Below, piece by piece: positions 1-11,472 of a stretch of 64,000 bases of DNA. Within the stretch, counting starts at the first letter, position 1. The number at the start of each line of letters is the position of its first letter. This DNA is from Juglans regia (taxonomy: Eukaryota; Streptophyta; Magnoliopsida; Fagales; Juglandaceae), in NCBI RefSeq assembly GCF_001411555.2, contig NC_049902.1, positions 10,917,888 to 10,981,887 of the forward strand, in the 5' to 3' direction. Under the pieces are notes generated by a model. It searched no databases and was not told the DNA's origin. It saw only the letters and a list, made by a program, of their open reading frames with translations. Made by a program: the position numbers and the translations under genes.

Positions 1-374
1 CTACCGGGGAAACACTACAACCGGCGCATACCAGTGCTTGCAGCCAAGGGAAACGCCTCTCACGACAGCACCATCCTCATTGGAAAGGATCAATCGTGAG
101 CAGAACCCCCGCTGTACACCACTGCCGTTGCACCACCCTCTGTAAACCACCATAGATGCCTATGTTTCACCACACCGAAACAAAGCAACTCCATTTCTCC
201 TTGCTCTCAACCTCGTTAGGTGCCACTAGCCACAGCATGGTGAAGTCCAGCGGCGCCGACCATACACCCTCTTGTCACCCTCTTACCGTGTTGGTAAGCC
301 CACACTCGAGTTTTCCCCCACGGTGTCTTCGTTTCTCTCATCAAGTTCTCACTCTCCTTCTCATTCTCTCTCTT

Positions 375-393
375 TCTCTCTCTCTCTCTCTCT
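375..393. repeat. (CT)n microsatellite
   Basis: An uninterrupted CT run sits in a longer pyrimidine-rich tract (about 340-395). In the related LTRs a pyrimidine-rich tract lies in a comparable place, so this is probably part of the LTR promoter or leader rather than a random repeat. Confidence 0.85.
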
Positions 394-1339
394 GCTATAA
401 TAGTTTTCTCCCTGATCTCCCAGTGCTCTGCCGCTGTGCCCAACCACCTGCCCGCCCCTCGTTGCTTCGCTCTCAGTCTAAGACCTCGTACGGTGCTCTC
501 CACTCATTCTCAGAACACAAGCTTGCTTTTTGTGGTATTTTCATAATATAAGTCTGTACCCAAGTTTAGTGTTATTACAAAAAAATGCCACTTGTTTAAA
601 TTAAGTAAAAATCCTTGCCAATAAATGTTGACAGTAGGATTTATATTTCAGATATGATTTATAAAATCAGGAGAAATTAGGTGCTTGAAGGTGGAAAATA
701 ATTTAGATTTTCGACCTATTAGTTGGAAATATTTAGTAGATGTTGATTTATTTGAGGGTTATGAGAATTGCAGAATTTTAGGAAAATAGGTTATTTTAAT
801 ATTTTAGGCTTAAATATCAAAATATGGGTTTAATTAGAGATTTAAGTTACATGACTATTTTTATAGGTGACAATTTATTTCGTTTGGCACAGTTGCGGAA
901 AAATTTATAGAAATAAAAAGTCCAGGTAAATGAGGTTTCTATACTATACTTTACATAAAAGAAAAAGACTAAGGTTATTTTGAAAATATGCATATTTGTT
1001 TTGAAAAGAAACCTGAAAACAATCTCAGATATGTGTTTTGCATGCTCATGAAATCCGTATAAGAACGAAGTATTTTCTGTCATGTCTGCTGTAAACATGA
1101 GCTTATTTTAGCATTTTGTTTCTAAACTGCGAAAAAGAGCGAATATGAGATCTAAAATATTTTGCTTTCATTAAATAAAGATGCTTTGATTCAGTTATTT
1201 TGAATATGTAAAACGATCTAAAACTATTCAATACTCTATTTTGATACGATGTGTCATCTAAAAAACCTCGACATGAATTTCTGATTCTGTATCTAATTAT
1301 AATTTGCTTCCGATGTTGTTTATGATCTGTTTCCGTTAA

Positions 1340-1473
1340 GGCCCTGCCACATGTATAATAGTGGTATACGGCCCTGCCAAGAGTATAATAGTAATATATG
1401 GCCCTGCCACAGGTATAATAGTGGCAAACGACCCCACCATAAGTATAATGATGGTTTATAACTCTACCACGGG
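1340..1473 (+). repeat. 30-bp minisatellite inside the LTR (about 4.5 units)
   Basis: Units begin at 1340, 1370, 1400, 1430 and 1460. The better units read GGCCCTGCCAC, then about ten variable bases, then GTGG. Each unit therefore carries a short CCAC..GTGG inverted repeat. The last two units have drifted (GACCCCACCAT and AACTCTACCAC). Confidence 0.85.
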
Positions 1474-1816
1474 AGTTAAAAACAAGGTATTTTTCTGATG
1501 TGGTGCTCCGATATGATATGAAGATGATGTCTTAGTTTATAATATGCCAAAGGATTTTTAAATAAGGAGTATGGGTGAGATGATTTAAGCATAATGGATT
1601 AAGCATAGAAGGTTTCTATGAGTATTGACGAATTTTATTAAATAATTTTGTTGTGTTCTGATGACTTGATATTTTGGGAGGATTATTATATTGAGGTAGT
1701 TAGTTTGAAACAAAAACTTTTATATGGCATTGAGAATTTAGAGTCTATAAATATTTGATGGACTGTGTAAGTGACATGAATTAACTCTTCGACCCCTCCG
1801 GGATCAGGGCGTTACA

Positions 1817-2636
1817 CCTTGAAAGGAAAAAGGGTACTTTAAAAAATAGATGGTGAGAGAGAGACATGTATAAGAGGATTCTCATCCGCTTCTCTATAAT
1901 TTTCCCTAAAACTTGGTTAGAAATCACACTTATTATAGTCTTCTCCTAAATTTTACTCAGTTTTAAAAAACTTCTTACATGTCATTCCCTATATTTTCTC
2001 TATTCTATTAAAATAATATTTCTTTATTCTTTATTTATTAGTTTTTTCTCACTTCCATTTCTATTTTTAACTACTAATTTTTTTTTCTTTTTCGGCTTGT
2101 TTTCAAATATTACCTTCTATTAAATTTGTAGACACCCATACGATAATTTTTTTTTTTTTTTTTTTTTTTTTCTGGGTATAGTAATAGTTTTCAAACTATT
2201 ACGGTATTACAAATAATAATTTTTTTTGAATATGTGCATTTTCCAATGCAATGATATTTTTTAATATAGTTTTGTCTTTATATATAATGGTAATATTTTA
2301 TTTGCCTTTGTCTATCGGTAACATTTTTTGTCCTTTTATATAACGGTAATATTTTTTTTCCTTTCTCCAACGGTAACACATCTTCTCTGTGTGATAGCGA
2401 TAACATTTTTTTCATTACTCCATTGGTAACATTATTTGTCCTATATGTAATGGTAATATTTTTGAATTTTTCCTAATGGTCACATGGACTGTAATGGTAA
2501 ATTTATTTATTTATTTATTTTGTTGTTGTTGTATGAATAGGGCTTTTGGTTCCATTCACATTTTCAAGAACCTAAGTTTGATTTCATCTTAAGAGAAATT
2601 TATCATTCCGGCCTCATCTTCCACTCCCTTCATTAA
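1817..2636. other. AT-rich spacer with poly-T and GGTAAC-type repeats
   Basis: No coding region is visible. A run of T lies at about 2148-2171. Between about 2225 and 2500 a motif of the form (AA)CGGTAACATTTTTT recurs roughly every 25-45 bp in diverged form. The stretch directly precedes the Harbinger transposase remnant and may be its 5' non-coding part. I could not define a terminal inverted repeat. A short (TTTA)n run lies at about 2503-2519. Confidence 0.5.
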
Positions 2637-3850
2637 ATGGCTCATTTGTTCTTTTGCAAATTGCTGCTTAACTTATTCTTAGAAGATGAGTTGGAGGTTG
2701 TTCTTAATGATGATGAAGGATCAACATCGAGGCATCATGGCAATTACCAATGTCGTAAGTATATTCGACATGATCATATTCAAGAGCACAGAAGGCTATT
2801 TTGTGACTATTTTGCAAGAATACTAGTAGATCCCTCGAATCTATTTCCTATTAGTCGTTTGCTATTTCTTCGTATTCAACATGAGGTTGAGGCTAACGAG
2901 CTCTACTTCATCCAAAGAAGAGATAATGCTGGAAGACTTGGTTTATCTTTTATGCAAAAGATAACTGCTGCACTTAGAATGCTTGCGTGTGGAGTAATTG
3001 GTGATTTTATAGATGAATACATATAGATTGGAGAAAGCATCGCAATGGAGAGCCTAAAAAAATTTGTGTAGACAACCATAAATACTTTTTCTAATGAATA
3101 TTTGCGATCTCCAAACCCCAATGATATTGCTCTATTGCTCGTAGTTGGTGAACAACGTGGATTTCCAGTGATGCTGGGAAGCATTGATTGCATGCGTTAG
3201 AAGTGAAAAAACTGTCTCACTGCCTGGAAATGTATGTACTCCAGCCACAGTTGTGAACCAACTATTATTTTAAAAACAGTTTCGTCATATGATCTTTGGA
3301 TATGACATGTATTTTTTAAATTGCCAGGTTCACATAATGATATCAATATGCTAGAAAGATCTTTCATTTTTCCAGAACTTGCCCAAGGGCATGCTCCTCC
3401 AGTAAATTACTCAATCAATGGAAATGATTACACTATGGGGAACTATATTGCTGATGGTATTTATCCAAAGTAGTCAACATTTGTGAAGACAATTCCATCT
3501 CCATAAGGAAATAAGAAGAAATATTTTGCAGCAGCACAAAAATTAGGAAGAAAGGATGTAGAGCGTGCATTTGGGGTTCTTTAACAACGATTTGCAATCA
3601 TTCGTGGACCTTCACACATGTTTAAGATGAAGGAGCTAACAAATTTAATGAAAGCATGTGTTATTCTACATAACAAGATCATTAAAGATGAGCGTGTTGA
3701 TAACCAAGGTCCGAACATCAAATATGATCAAGTTGAAGATAATATTCCATAACTATCGCGCAATCCTACAACCAAACTTATGGACTTCATTCAGCGTCAT
3801 TATGAAATTAGAGACAATTCGGTACATCTTCAGCTCCAAGCAGATCTAAT
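2637..3850 (+). pseudogene. PIF/Harbinger transposase remnant (DDE_Tnp_4, ALP1-like)
   Basis: The first frame (2637-3026) has the family's N-terminal signature: RRLF near residue 53, FLRIQHEVEANELYF, then GRLGLSFMQKITAALRMLA and FIDEYI. After a stop the homology continues in broken frames: RSPN and RGFPVMLGSIDCM near 3107-3198, a SYDLWI-like segment near 3280, GSHNDINMLERS at about 3330-3360, APPVNYSINGNDYTM-like sequence near 3397-3435, and ERAFGVL near 3563-3583. The last part is an MKACVILHNKIIKDERV-like tail at 3650-3700. These correspond to the catalytic core of PIF/Harbinger transposases, which cut and paste DNA at TTA-type targets. Several stops and frameshifts make it non-functional. 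It is not the domesticated host gene ALP1, because the frame is destroyed. Confidence 0.87.
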
Positions 3851-4244
3851 TGAACATTAATGGCAATTATATTCCAAAAAAATAGACTAGTAGCAATTTT
3901 CTTCAAGACCATGCAAAGTATTGCTGTAATATGTTCATTACCTGTAATAGTTTAAACAGTAGTAATGCCGAACTTATCAATAGCTTCTATCCATGCACAA
4001 AATCATTGTCAACATCTTTAAGCTTCCGCAATAAATACTAACATAGGTACAAAGTATAACATACATACATCAAAGTGTTTAACAATAACAACCAACCAAT
4101 AACTCAAACTCACTGATTAATGTTGTCAAAATTATATAAATTGTACTTTGCCTCAATAACAAACAAATTAAATAAAGAAACAAAGTCGATTTTGTTTAGC
4201 ATTGGGTCTCGCCACGATTTCCCTTTGACGTTGCTGGAAATATA
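3851..4244. other. Spacer between the two converging Harbinger ORFs
   Basis: AT-rich sequence without a supported gene lies between the 3' ends of the transposase (+) and ORF1 (-) remnants. It probably holds both 3' untranslated regions. Confidence 0.5.
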
Positions 4245-5325
4245 ACCGTTGTAGTCCAGGCAAGGTAGTCACATCGATCAGCATGAGTCACTCCCCCCTC
4301 TATCCAACTGCTCTCTCTGCTCTTTCCTTTTCTTCCATTCGGGCGAATTCCAGTCTCTCAGCCTCCAAACTCAAACTCTCATCCTCTTGTTGGATTTTAT
4401 CTCTCTTTTTATGAATGATATTGCATCTTCTCGGTCTTGAGCCAGAAAAAATCTTTCTCTTGAGCGTGTGGCTCCTTTAAGTATACTTCAAGTTGCTCAG
4501 CTCAATAATCTCCTCTGCTGGCTTGCCTTGGGTCTTACATTTTGCTTTATTAGCTTTCCTTCTCATTGGTCCATCCGATTCAATGACATTATTTTCCAGA
4601 ACATTCTCGGCCTCGATATCACAAACTGAATCTACAACAGCAGCTGAGGTACGAGTCAGGGTTGGGGACATCGTCAACCTTCCTTTGGACTGTCCTTGTA
4701 AAAGGCTGAATCCTTTTGGATTGGTCCTTCAACAGGTGCCAACAATGCTCGAATTGAAATGAGGTATTCTCTAGCTATTGGTACCTGATCTTTGCTTTGT
4801 CAAACTTGCAATAAAAGAGTAAAATGGCAAAATTAATGACCAAGCAGATAAAGGAAACATAACTTATAAAAAAGAAAATGTCAAACGCATATAAAAGTTG
4901 ATGGTTATATCTTGTTTTGCTCAGTCATGCCACTTTGATTTAACCATTCGACTTGGGCCAGTTTAGCACAGAATTTGTTGGCCGCCTTTTGAATGGCCGA
5001 CCACCAATGTATTAAAAGCCCAACACTTCGCTTAGTTGTAATTTGTTTATACTCATTGAAGTTTTGACTAATGTTTTTTTCCAAATTTGGGTGTGTTTTG
5101 GTCCATTCCCTGGATGGCATAAACACAAGTATTCAACCATGTCGAGACAAGTAACTTGTCTTTTTTTAGGGTGAAGTTCTCACCCTTGGCTGATTTTCTT
5201 ATGAAGAGAGGCTCTACTTGGGGTGGGGGTGGAAAATCATCAAAAGTCATAGGAGATTGTTGACTTTGACCACCATAAATGTGTTCAATTTGAGGGTCTT
5301 GGCTGAGGAGGTTGGTGACGTACAT
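4245..5325 (-). pseudogene. PIF/Harbinger ORF1 remnant (MYB/SANT-like DNA-binding protein)
   Basis: On the minus strand, residues from about 5325 downward read YVTNLLSQDPQ, then a proline-rich stretch, then a SANT-like block (FTLKKDKLLVSTWLNT). After a frame change around 5068-5126 it continues with FNEYKQITTKRS and IQKAANKFCAKLAQVE. This order (N-terminal tail, MYB/SANT trihelix-like domain, then a basic and glutamate-rich C-terminal region at about 4250-4680) is that of the accessory ORF1 protein of plant PIF/Harbinger elements. That protein helps the transposase bind the element ends. The frame is broken at least once and has stops in the C-terminal third. The neighbouring transposase remnant converges on it, as expected for one element. 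Plant databases often mislabel such proteins as glutathione S-transferase T3-like. Confidence 0.75.
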
Positions 5326-6312
5326 ATGTCCATGGTCTTATGAAACCATCTCTAGGAAATTATAGACACACAACAGTTGGTAGACATGTTAGACACTTAA
5401 GAATAATGGAGACATGATTTTGTTAACCGGTCTTAGGAACCGAATGGTAACATATAGGAAATTTGGCACCCTCAAATGGCTGCAACAATCGGTTGCCACT
5501 ACTTATTGGCCGTCCAGGTTACCATGCCATGGAGGTATGTGCCAAACTTCTTGTCGCCCCACAAGGCTTTGTAATCATCACAACTGAGGGAGTTAGAAAA
5601 GGAAAATCCAACGACAAGAACACTCTAATCCAACAAAGAAAACTGAGTGACATTACTAAATCACAACATAACACCAAGAAATATAATTTACAAAATCCAA
5701 ATAATACTGAGCAGTATGCAAATGAATAAGACCATCAAAACATAAATGAGTGAGCAATATATGGATTAAAACATAATATTCTAAAGGAACAAATAAAATA
5801 ATTCAGCATTATTAAATCACATGTTTGCCAAGCTTCTTCAATTTCCAAAATCCAAACAGCAACATGCAAAATGAATAAGGCTTTGTGAAAATAGAAATGA
5901 CAGAAGCAATATATGGATTAAAACAGAATGTTCTAATCCAATACTGAGTAGCATGCAAAATGAATAAGAGCATAAATACATAATTAGAAAGTAAGAAAGT
6001 AATGATCATAAAAGAAACTAATGTTAAATGGTTGTGTCGAATAAATGAACATGCTATGAATACATCCTAGTCACTTGAGAAATAGATAGTGATAATAAAG
6101 AAACTATTTCGATGCTAAATAAATAAGAGCATTTCCATCTGCTTCCATAAAGAATGTGTGTTCCATGGGGCTTAGAATGATTTTTTTTTTTTTTTTATTA
6201 TTTACAACTTGCGTAAGACAGGAGCCCAATCTTGAATGGCTGCAAAACCTTAAACCCCAGTAGCCTTTTGTAAAAACTATCACAAAATACTTGGTGGCCA
6301 TCTGGGTTCAGA
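5326..6312. other. Non-coding part of the Harbinger element, left of the solo LTR
   Basis: No convincing gene. Two imperfect direct repeats of about 90-130 bp (roughly 5700-5800 and 5860-5990) share GCAATATATGGATTAAAACA and ATGAATAAG. Poly-T occurs at 6181-6197. Sequence continuity with 7926 onward is interrupted by the solo LTR. Confidence 0.5.
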
Positions 6313-6317
6313 TTACC

Positions 6318-7920
6318 TGAAACGCCCCGACCCCGAGGGTCCGGAGAGTTAACTCAAAACACCTGATAATCAACTCCAACATTGCTAATACACTTCCAAA
6401 AGTTCCAAATCCAACGTAAACACTTCAACTTTAATTAACCACACATATTCGTATATAAAGTCTTCCATACAGTAATTTCCAAAATTACCAACTCCTCTAC
6501 ATGTCACTTAAACTCACATTTCAACAATACAATTATAAAAAATCACCAATATTCATCGAAAGTTTTCTACTCTTAATCCATTATTCTTAAGTCATCTTAC
6601 CCAATTCTTCATTGTCCTGATCCTCAGCTGAAATATCCAAAAATCATCTGAAAATATTGGAGATAAGAGGGGGTGAGTTATCAACAACTCAGTAAGTAGA
6701 GAACATATACTAATATGTAAAGATGAACCTTTTCAGAAAGTTCAGTATGCAAAAACAAAACATTTTATTTTTATATGCAGATATCAGAAAACGTGTTATC
6801 ACAAAACATTTTATTTTCATCATCCAATCCAACCGACCCCCTTATTCCTCGGACTCAGTCCGGCACAACCAATCAATTCGCAGTAAATATGAGTTAGCGC
6901 AAAAATACATTTAAATCTCAAAAATTCTTTGAGAAAATACTTACAATGCTATAATATAATTTTTGAAAGATCACAGAGGTGCTAGAAGCGGCAACGCAAC
7001 AACAAAATAGTGTCAAATGCACTGTGGCCGTAGGTCTCAAAAATCCACTTTTGAACGGGGACAAACCAAGACCTGAGATTGGTAGGGTAGGGCTTAAGGA
7101 TGTTGGTGAAGCTAGTGGTGGTGGGGGTTGGCCGTGGGTGGCAGCGCAAAGGGTGGTTGAAGACCAAAAATATCCAAATCGGAAATGGGATTAGATGTGT
7201 TTCACCGGTGATGGATCGGAGCTGGGGTTGGGTCCATTGGATTGCTAGGAGGCCGAGGATGAAGTGGTGAAGAAATGGTGGCCGGAGGTGGCGCGACGGC
7301 GGCGTGCGAACCCAAGAGGTGCTGCGGCCTTGCGTCGTGTGTGGGAGCAAACGGCGGCAAGAGAGGGGCTGAGATTGGGGGGGGGGTGGTGTCGCCGGCC
7401 GATGGGGGAACGAATGGGCTAGGCGGTGTCGGTCATGGCGGCGCACGGCGACGGCCTGGGTGAGAGGAAGAAAACGCAAAGGGGAGAGGGTGCGGCATAC
7501 GGGAGAGGAGAGAAGAAAAAGAAAAGAAAAAGAAGGAAAAGAAAAAAAACGGAGAAAAAGGAAAAGGGAAAAAGAAAAAGTGAGGGAAAGAAATGAGGTC
7601 CAACCCTCACATCTTGGGTCACAAAAAATAATCCAACGGAAATGATTTCAAAACAGCAAGTTAAATAAAATAATTCAAACGTAGTGATTAAATGAAAATA
7701 AAATAATCAAACCCAACAATAAATTAATTTAAAATAAAGTGAAGTTTAAAGGCATAATAATTATTAATATTAAGGAAACATGTCAAATTTAATTTTCACA
7801 AATTAAAAATCATTAAAATAAACCCACTAAAATATGAAAATTTAAAACAAGAGAATCAATTTTTAAATTAATAACAAATAATCATTAGATTAAAAATACA
7901 CTAAAGTACGGGGTGTTACA
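6318..7920 (-). mobile_element. Solo LTR of a Tekay-like Ty3/gypsy element
   Basis: The segment starts TGAAACGCCCCGACCCCGAG (first bases mutated from TGTAACG) and ends ACGGGGTGTTACA. It is flanked by the perfect 5-bp duplication TTACC (6313-6317 and 7921-7925). There is no polypurine tract, primer site or internal region. It is therefore a solo LTR left by unequal recombination between the two LTRs of an insertion. In the minus sense the layout is an AT-rich start, a pyrimidine-rich run (about 7600-7480), a GC-rich leader with a long open frame, a donor-like GTAAGT at 6944, an acceptor-like TTTTCAG at 6648 and an AT-rich end. Its leader is clearly related to that of the element 2 LTRs. Confidence 0.92.
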
Positions 7921-7925
7921 TTACC

Positions 7926-9720
7926 CTTCCATATCAATGGAGCCCCATTAAAAATACTTGTGAATGAATCCACTCCCATGGTGTAATTAGAACCATCATC
8001 ATAGCCTTACAATAGACATGTAGCCCAGGAGAATAGGCCTAAATCAACACCAAAAGCTGCAAAGGACAAAGTTAGAAATAAACACCAACGAGAGAAGCAA
8101 TATATCTTAAATTTAATGAGGTAACTTGGTTGAAGTTGCCTCCATAATTATTGAGAAAGAAAACAACAAAGCAAAAGAGTCTTGGAGGAAATTTTGACAG
8201 TTGAAGGGTGATGATCAATGCACCAATTATTATGCAGCATCATTCACATATCAATAAATAAAAGAGGCAACAGATGGTGGATTATCATGGCTATAAACAT
8301 CACATGAAATATTAGTATAAATTAGTCCAGGTCGATCATGGCAGGTTAGGGAAACTAAGATAATGAAAACAATGAAAATGAAGAAAATGATAACAATGAA
8401 AACAAAGATATTGAAATCAATTAAAGTAGTAAAGAGAGTCCATAAAGAAAGATAATGAAAACAAAGATAATGAAATCAATTATAAAAAGCAATGTATCCC
8501 TTGAATCCATAAAGAATAGTGCTGAAACAATGTATAATTCAAACTGACTTATCAGATCGAATGGCTGCCAATTAGTCTATGAATGAATTGAAACCAACAA
8601 AGAACTTAAACCAACAACAGCTTATTTATACATTGCTCAATTGCAAAGATAGTGAGATCAAATTAAAACCCTAGAGCAGCAGATAACAATGTAGGGTTTT
8701 CAATTTTGAGTGCCTAAAGATCCAATTATAAAATCAATTATATATCACAACATAGATAATGAAATCAATACCCAAAGCAGTAGAGAGAATCCATAAGGAA
8801 TGACTGCCAAACAAAATGAAAACAAAGATAATCTAAAAAATGGTTAATAATGCAAACCAATACAAAATTCATGGCATTATAGGCTGCCAAACAAAATGAA
8901 AACAAAGAGAATCTAAAAAATGGCTAACAATGCAAACAAACACGGTAACATTATGGTCAACAATTTAACCATGTAAACCAAAAAAGCCAACATGGTGACA
9001 TTATGGTTATCAATTCAAACCAACACAAAATTTATTAATTATAGGCTGCCAACCAAGATGAAAACAAAGAGAAACTCAAAAATGGTTAAAAGTGCAAACC
9101 AACACAAAATTCAATTGATCAACAAATAGTGTATGAATGGATTCAAATGTACAAACAATTTGTTCAAACCAGAATAATGCAGTTGATGAAATTAGTCCAA
9201 ACTAAACTCTATCGCCTCTCAAATGGCTGTAGTGAAGAAAAATTAAGATCCAAATTCAAACCCTAGAGCAGCTTACAATGTAGGGTTTTCGATTTTGAGT
9301 CCCCAAAAATCCAAATACATACATTCAGCATGTTGAAACTGTGCAATGTCTCATATGAAAGCCATGTCAGTTCAGGATTTGGGTGTGTTCGATTTGTGTG
9401 AGAGAGAAGAGCAGAGTCCAGACATGGAGGAAACTGAAACAAGAAGTGCATTTGTTCAAGAGAGAATGATAGATTCTTAACTGAAATTTGGCAGATGTAG
9501 AGGGGCCTATGAAGATGGTGGCAAATGGTGTGAGAGAGAGTCGGCACGAATGGGGGCAATTGAGACTGGAGAGAAATTTTCAAGCAGGACCAACAATAGA
9601 AAATGAGCAAATGGGCCGATTGGAAAAGTACAGTGGTTCCCAAATATGAGGAACCATTGTATCATCCTTAAATTAAATCCCTAATTTAGGGATTCAGATA
9701 ATAGGGGGTTTTTGAAGTTT
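7926..9720. repeat. AT-rich non-coding sequence with scattered direct repeats
   Basis: No supported gene. Phrases such as AATGAAAACAAAGATAATGA recur through 8360-9110. A longer unit (GCTGCCAAACAAAATGAAAA) is repeated near 8805, 8882 and (diverged) 9045. AAACCCTAGAGCAGC followed by TGTAGGGTTTTC appears at about 8670 and 9257. This may be the intron or 5' region of the Harbinger ORF1 gene. An inverted repeat (GTGGTTCC / GGAACCA) lies near 9632-9656. Confidence 0.45.
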
Positions 9721-10549
9721 TCCCAAAATTTTTTTTCCCCAAAATATAGGGATAACGTGCGCTTAGGGAAGTAGATAGGAATGCTATCAAGAATTTATAA
9801 ATGGATGAATAGTATCAAACTTTTAAATTGATGCTTCGCAAAAATGCATTTTATATTTCAGTTATATAATCGGTTGGAAAGGGTTTTGTTTTAAGATTTC
9901 TTGACAATTTTATAGATAGATGTTGTATACCAAGAAAATCACTCAAATCCTCGTTGGTATTTGTAATACAGTAGAAGTAAAAGTAACATTTATGCTATGA
10001 TTGAAGACTACAATCACTTAATAAGTAAAAGTAACATTTATGCTATTTTCGCTAATTACTCTTTTTAAAATTAATTAGATACTTATTTACCCCATAAGCT
10101 TCATTATTTGATGTTTCAGCCTTTAGAAGATAAAAGAAAATTACGTACCATAAACAAATGGTTGCATAGTCACAAAAGTAATTTGAGCTAAGAACTATTA
10201 TATGCAGCAAAAATATCTTGGCTACTTGCAAGATCAAAAAGGGTTCAAGAATTTACCGATAGAAAAGTGGTAAAACCATTTACACAACTTTGTCCTTTAC
10301 ACTCTTCTGATGTTGTACTTGGTCCAGAATGCAGTACTTTTTCGATTGACTAGTGCTAACCTTACGATTTATTCATAATTTATAAACAACTTTTAATATA
10401 ATAATATTTTTTTATTAAATGTAAACCTATCAAATCAAGAGTAAAAGCTAAAATAAAATTAAAAATAATATTATTTTATTACATAATTGAAATAAGTTGT
10501 TATACAATAGTTATTCTATCAGTTTCTCTAATTGCTATATTACAAGGAT
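9721..10549. other. AT-rich sequence, nothing recognised
   Basis: No supported coding region, RNA gene or bounded repeat. A short direct repeat, AAGTAAAAGTAACATTTATG, occurs at about 9975 and 10024. Confidence 0.5.
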
Positions 10550-10727
10550 GGTGCTACATCCACCGAAGATCAGTTACGGAAAGGGTACCGATGAGTATTA
10601 TAATATTTGTTTTGCTTTATTTAAATGTATTTTGTGTATATATTATAAAACAAAATACTAAAAAATAAACACACACAACAATGCTTTAAGAAAAAAATAC
10701 TAATCGGTACACTTTGTCGGTAGGAGT
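10550..10727. mobile_element. Short inverted-repeat element (MITE candidate)
   Basis: The left arm (CATCCACCGA, then GTACCGATGAGTATT near 10587-10601) and the reverse complement of the right arm (CTCCTACCGAC, then GTACCGATTAGTATT) form imperfect terminal inverted repeats of roughly 40 bp around an AT-rich core. No open frame is present. I could not fix the exact ends or a target duplication. Confidence 0.45.
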
Positions 10728-10827
10728 GTCATTTTTCTATTACAAAATATAAACACCAGTAAAAAAATATGTGAATATATTAATCAAATTTCCATTGTAT
10801 TATTCAACATAAATTTGCGCCATAACC

Positions 10828-11027
10828 TACCTTTAGCGACTCAAATGGTAAAGACGTTGGGCTTAGGATATGTTCCTCTAGGTTTAAAGTTTAAATCATC
10901 TGCAAACAATCTCTTAGGACCATTGGCTTGAGGTGCACTTGTAGAAAACTCATTGCTGATGACCTGTGCACCCTCGAAATTAGTCGAAATACTGTTCCTA
11001 GACACCCGATACCAATATTAAAAAAAC
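10828..11027 (+). mobile_element. tRNA-derived SINE (decayed)
   Basis: A box-A-like TAGCGACTCAAATGG (10844-10858) and a box-B-like GTTTAAATC (about 10890) are spaced as in a tRNA-derived pol III promoter. The body follows with GAGGTGCACTTG, CCTGTGCACCCTCGAAATTAG and CCTAGACACCCGATACCAAT, and ends in a short A run (about 11021-11027). The body resembles a SINE family I know from woody eudicots, with CpGs largely decayed to TpG or CpA and a short internal deletion. It encodes no protein. Confidence 0.6.
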
Positions 11028-11127
11028 CATTTGTACCATTCTCACTTAGTTTAACAACATATCGTGTCACATATAAATATGTTAAGGATAGTACTTTACC
11101 AGCTTGGATAATAGTTACATGGTATCA

Positions 11128-11325
11128 TTCTTTGTTCTAAACCCACCTCAACTCATCTCAACTCATAATTACAACTTTCTCAAATTCCCACACAAAATAT
11201 AATAAACAATTCAGCTTTTTCAAATCTCAAAACAACTTTCTCAAATTTTCACACCAAATATAATAAATTATTTAACTTTTATTATACTATTCACAAACCA
11301 TCTCAACTCATCTCTGAATCCAAAC
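11128..11325. mobile_element. Tourist-like MITE, degenerate
   Basis: The sequence starts with CCTCAACTCATCTCAACTCA, runs through two copies of a CACAxxAAATATAATAAA segment, and ends CATCTCAACTCATCTCTG then AATCCAAACC. The composition and right end match the better-preserved MITE at 57047-57262 (CTCATCTCACTATCCAAACC end). The left terminus is mutated, so the boundaries are approximate. Confidence 0.55.
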
Positions 11326-11472
11326 CTCTCCTAAGTTTTTATTTTTTCAACGATTGCCACTTAACCCGACTTTTTAATCATTTCCCACCTTAACGACCTT
11401 CTCTTTTTTTAAGCCCTTTACCCTTAACAACTAAATTTTCCGTAGGATGGCTATGATCCTTAACAACAATGC

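Larger units (their letters stand above)
1..1816 (+). mobile_element. Ty3/gypsy (Tekay-like) LTR, partial or solo, plus orientation
   Basis: The right edge reads GATCAGGGCGTTACA at 1802-1816. This is the reverse complement of the TGTAACGCCC(C)GA start seen in the minus-oriented LTRs at 11473 and (mutated) 6318. About 200-250 bp inside, the segment holds sequence whose reverse complement matches the solo LTR near 6575-6605. It also carries a 30-bp array related to the 61-bp array of the element 1 LTR. The order GC-rich leader (1-330), CT-rich run (340-395), GC-rich stretch (to about 540) and AT-rich tail resembles that LTR. No primer binding site follows 1816, so this is a solo or truncated LTR rather than a 5' LTR. 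I see no left terminus, so it probably continues beyond the window. Confidence 0.6.

Noticed and set aside
156..551. Open frame of 131 codons in the first 600 bp
   Set aside because: It lies in a GC-rich and CT-rich LTR leader, overlaps an equally long frame on the other strand, and has no recognisable domain.
2637..3026. Domesticated transposase gene (ALP1-type)
   Set aside because: The frame stops after 129 codons and the rest of the domain is broken by further stops and shifts.
10838..10930. Functional tRNA gene
   Set aside because: The box A and B match is imperfect, no cloverleaf forms, and a SINE body with a terminal A run follows.
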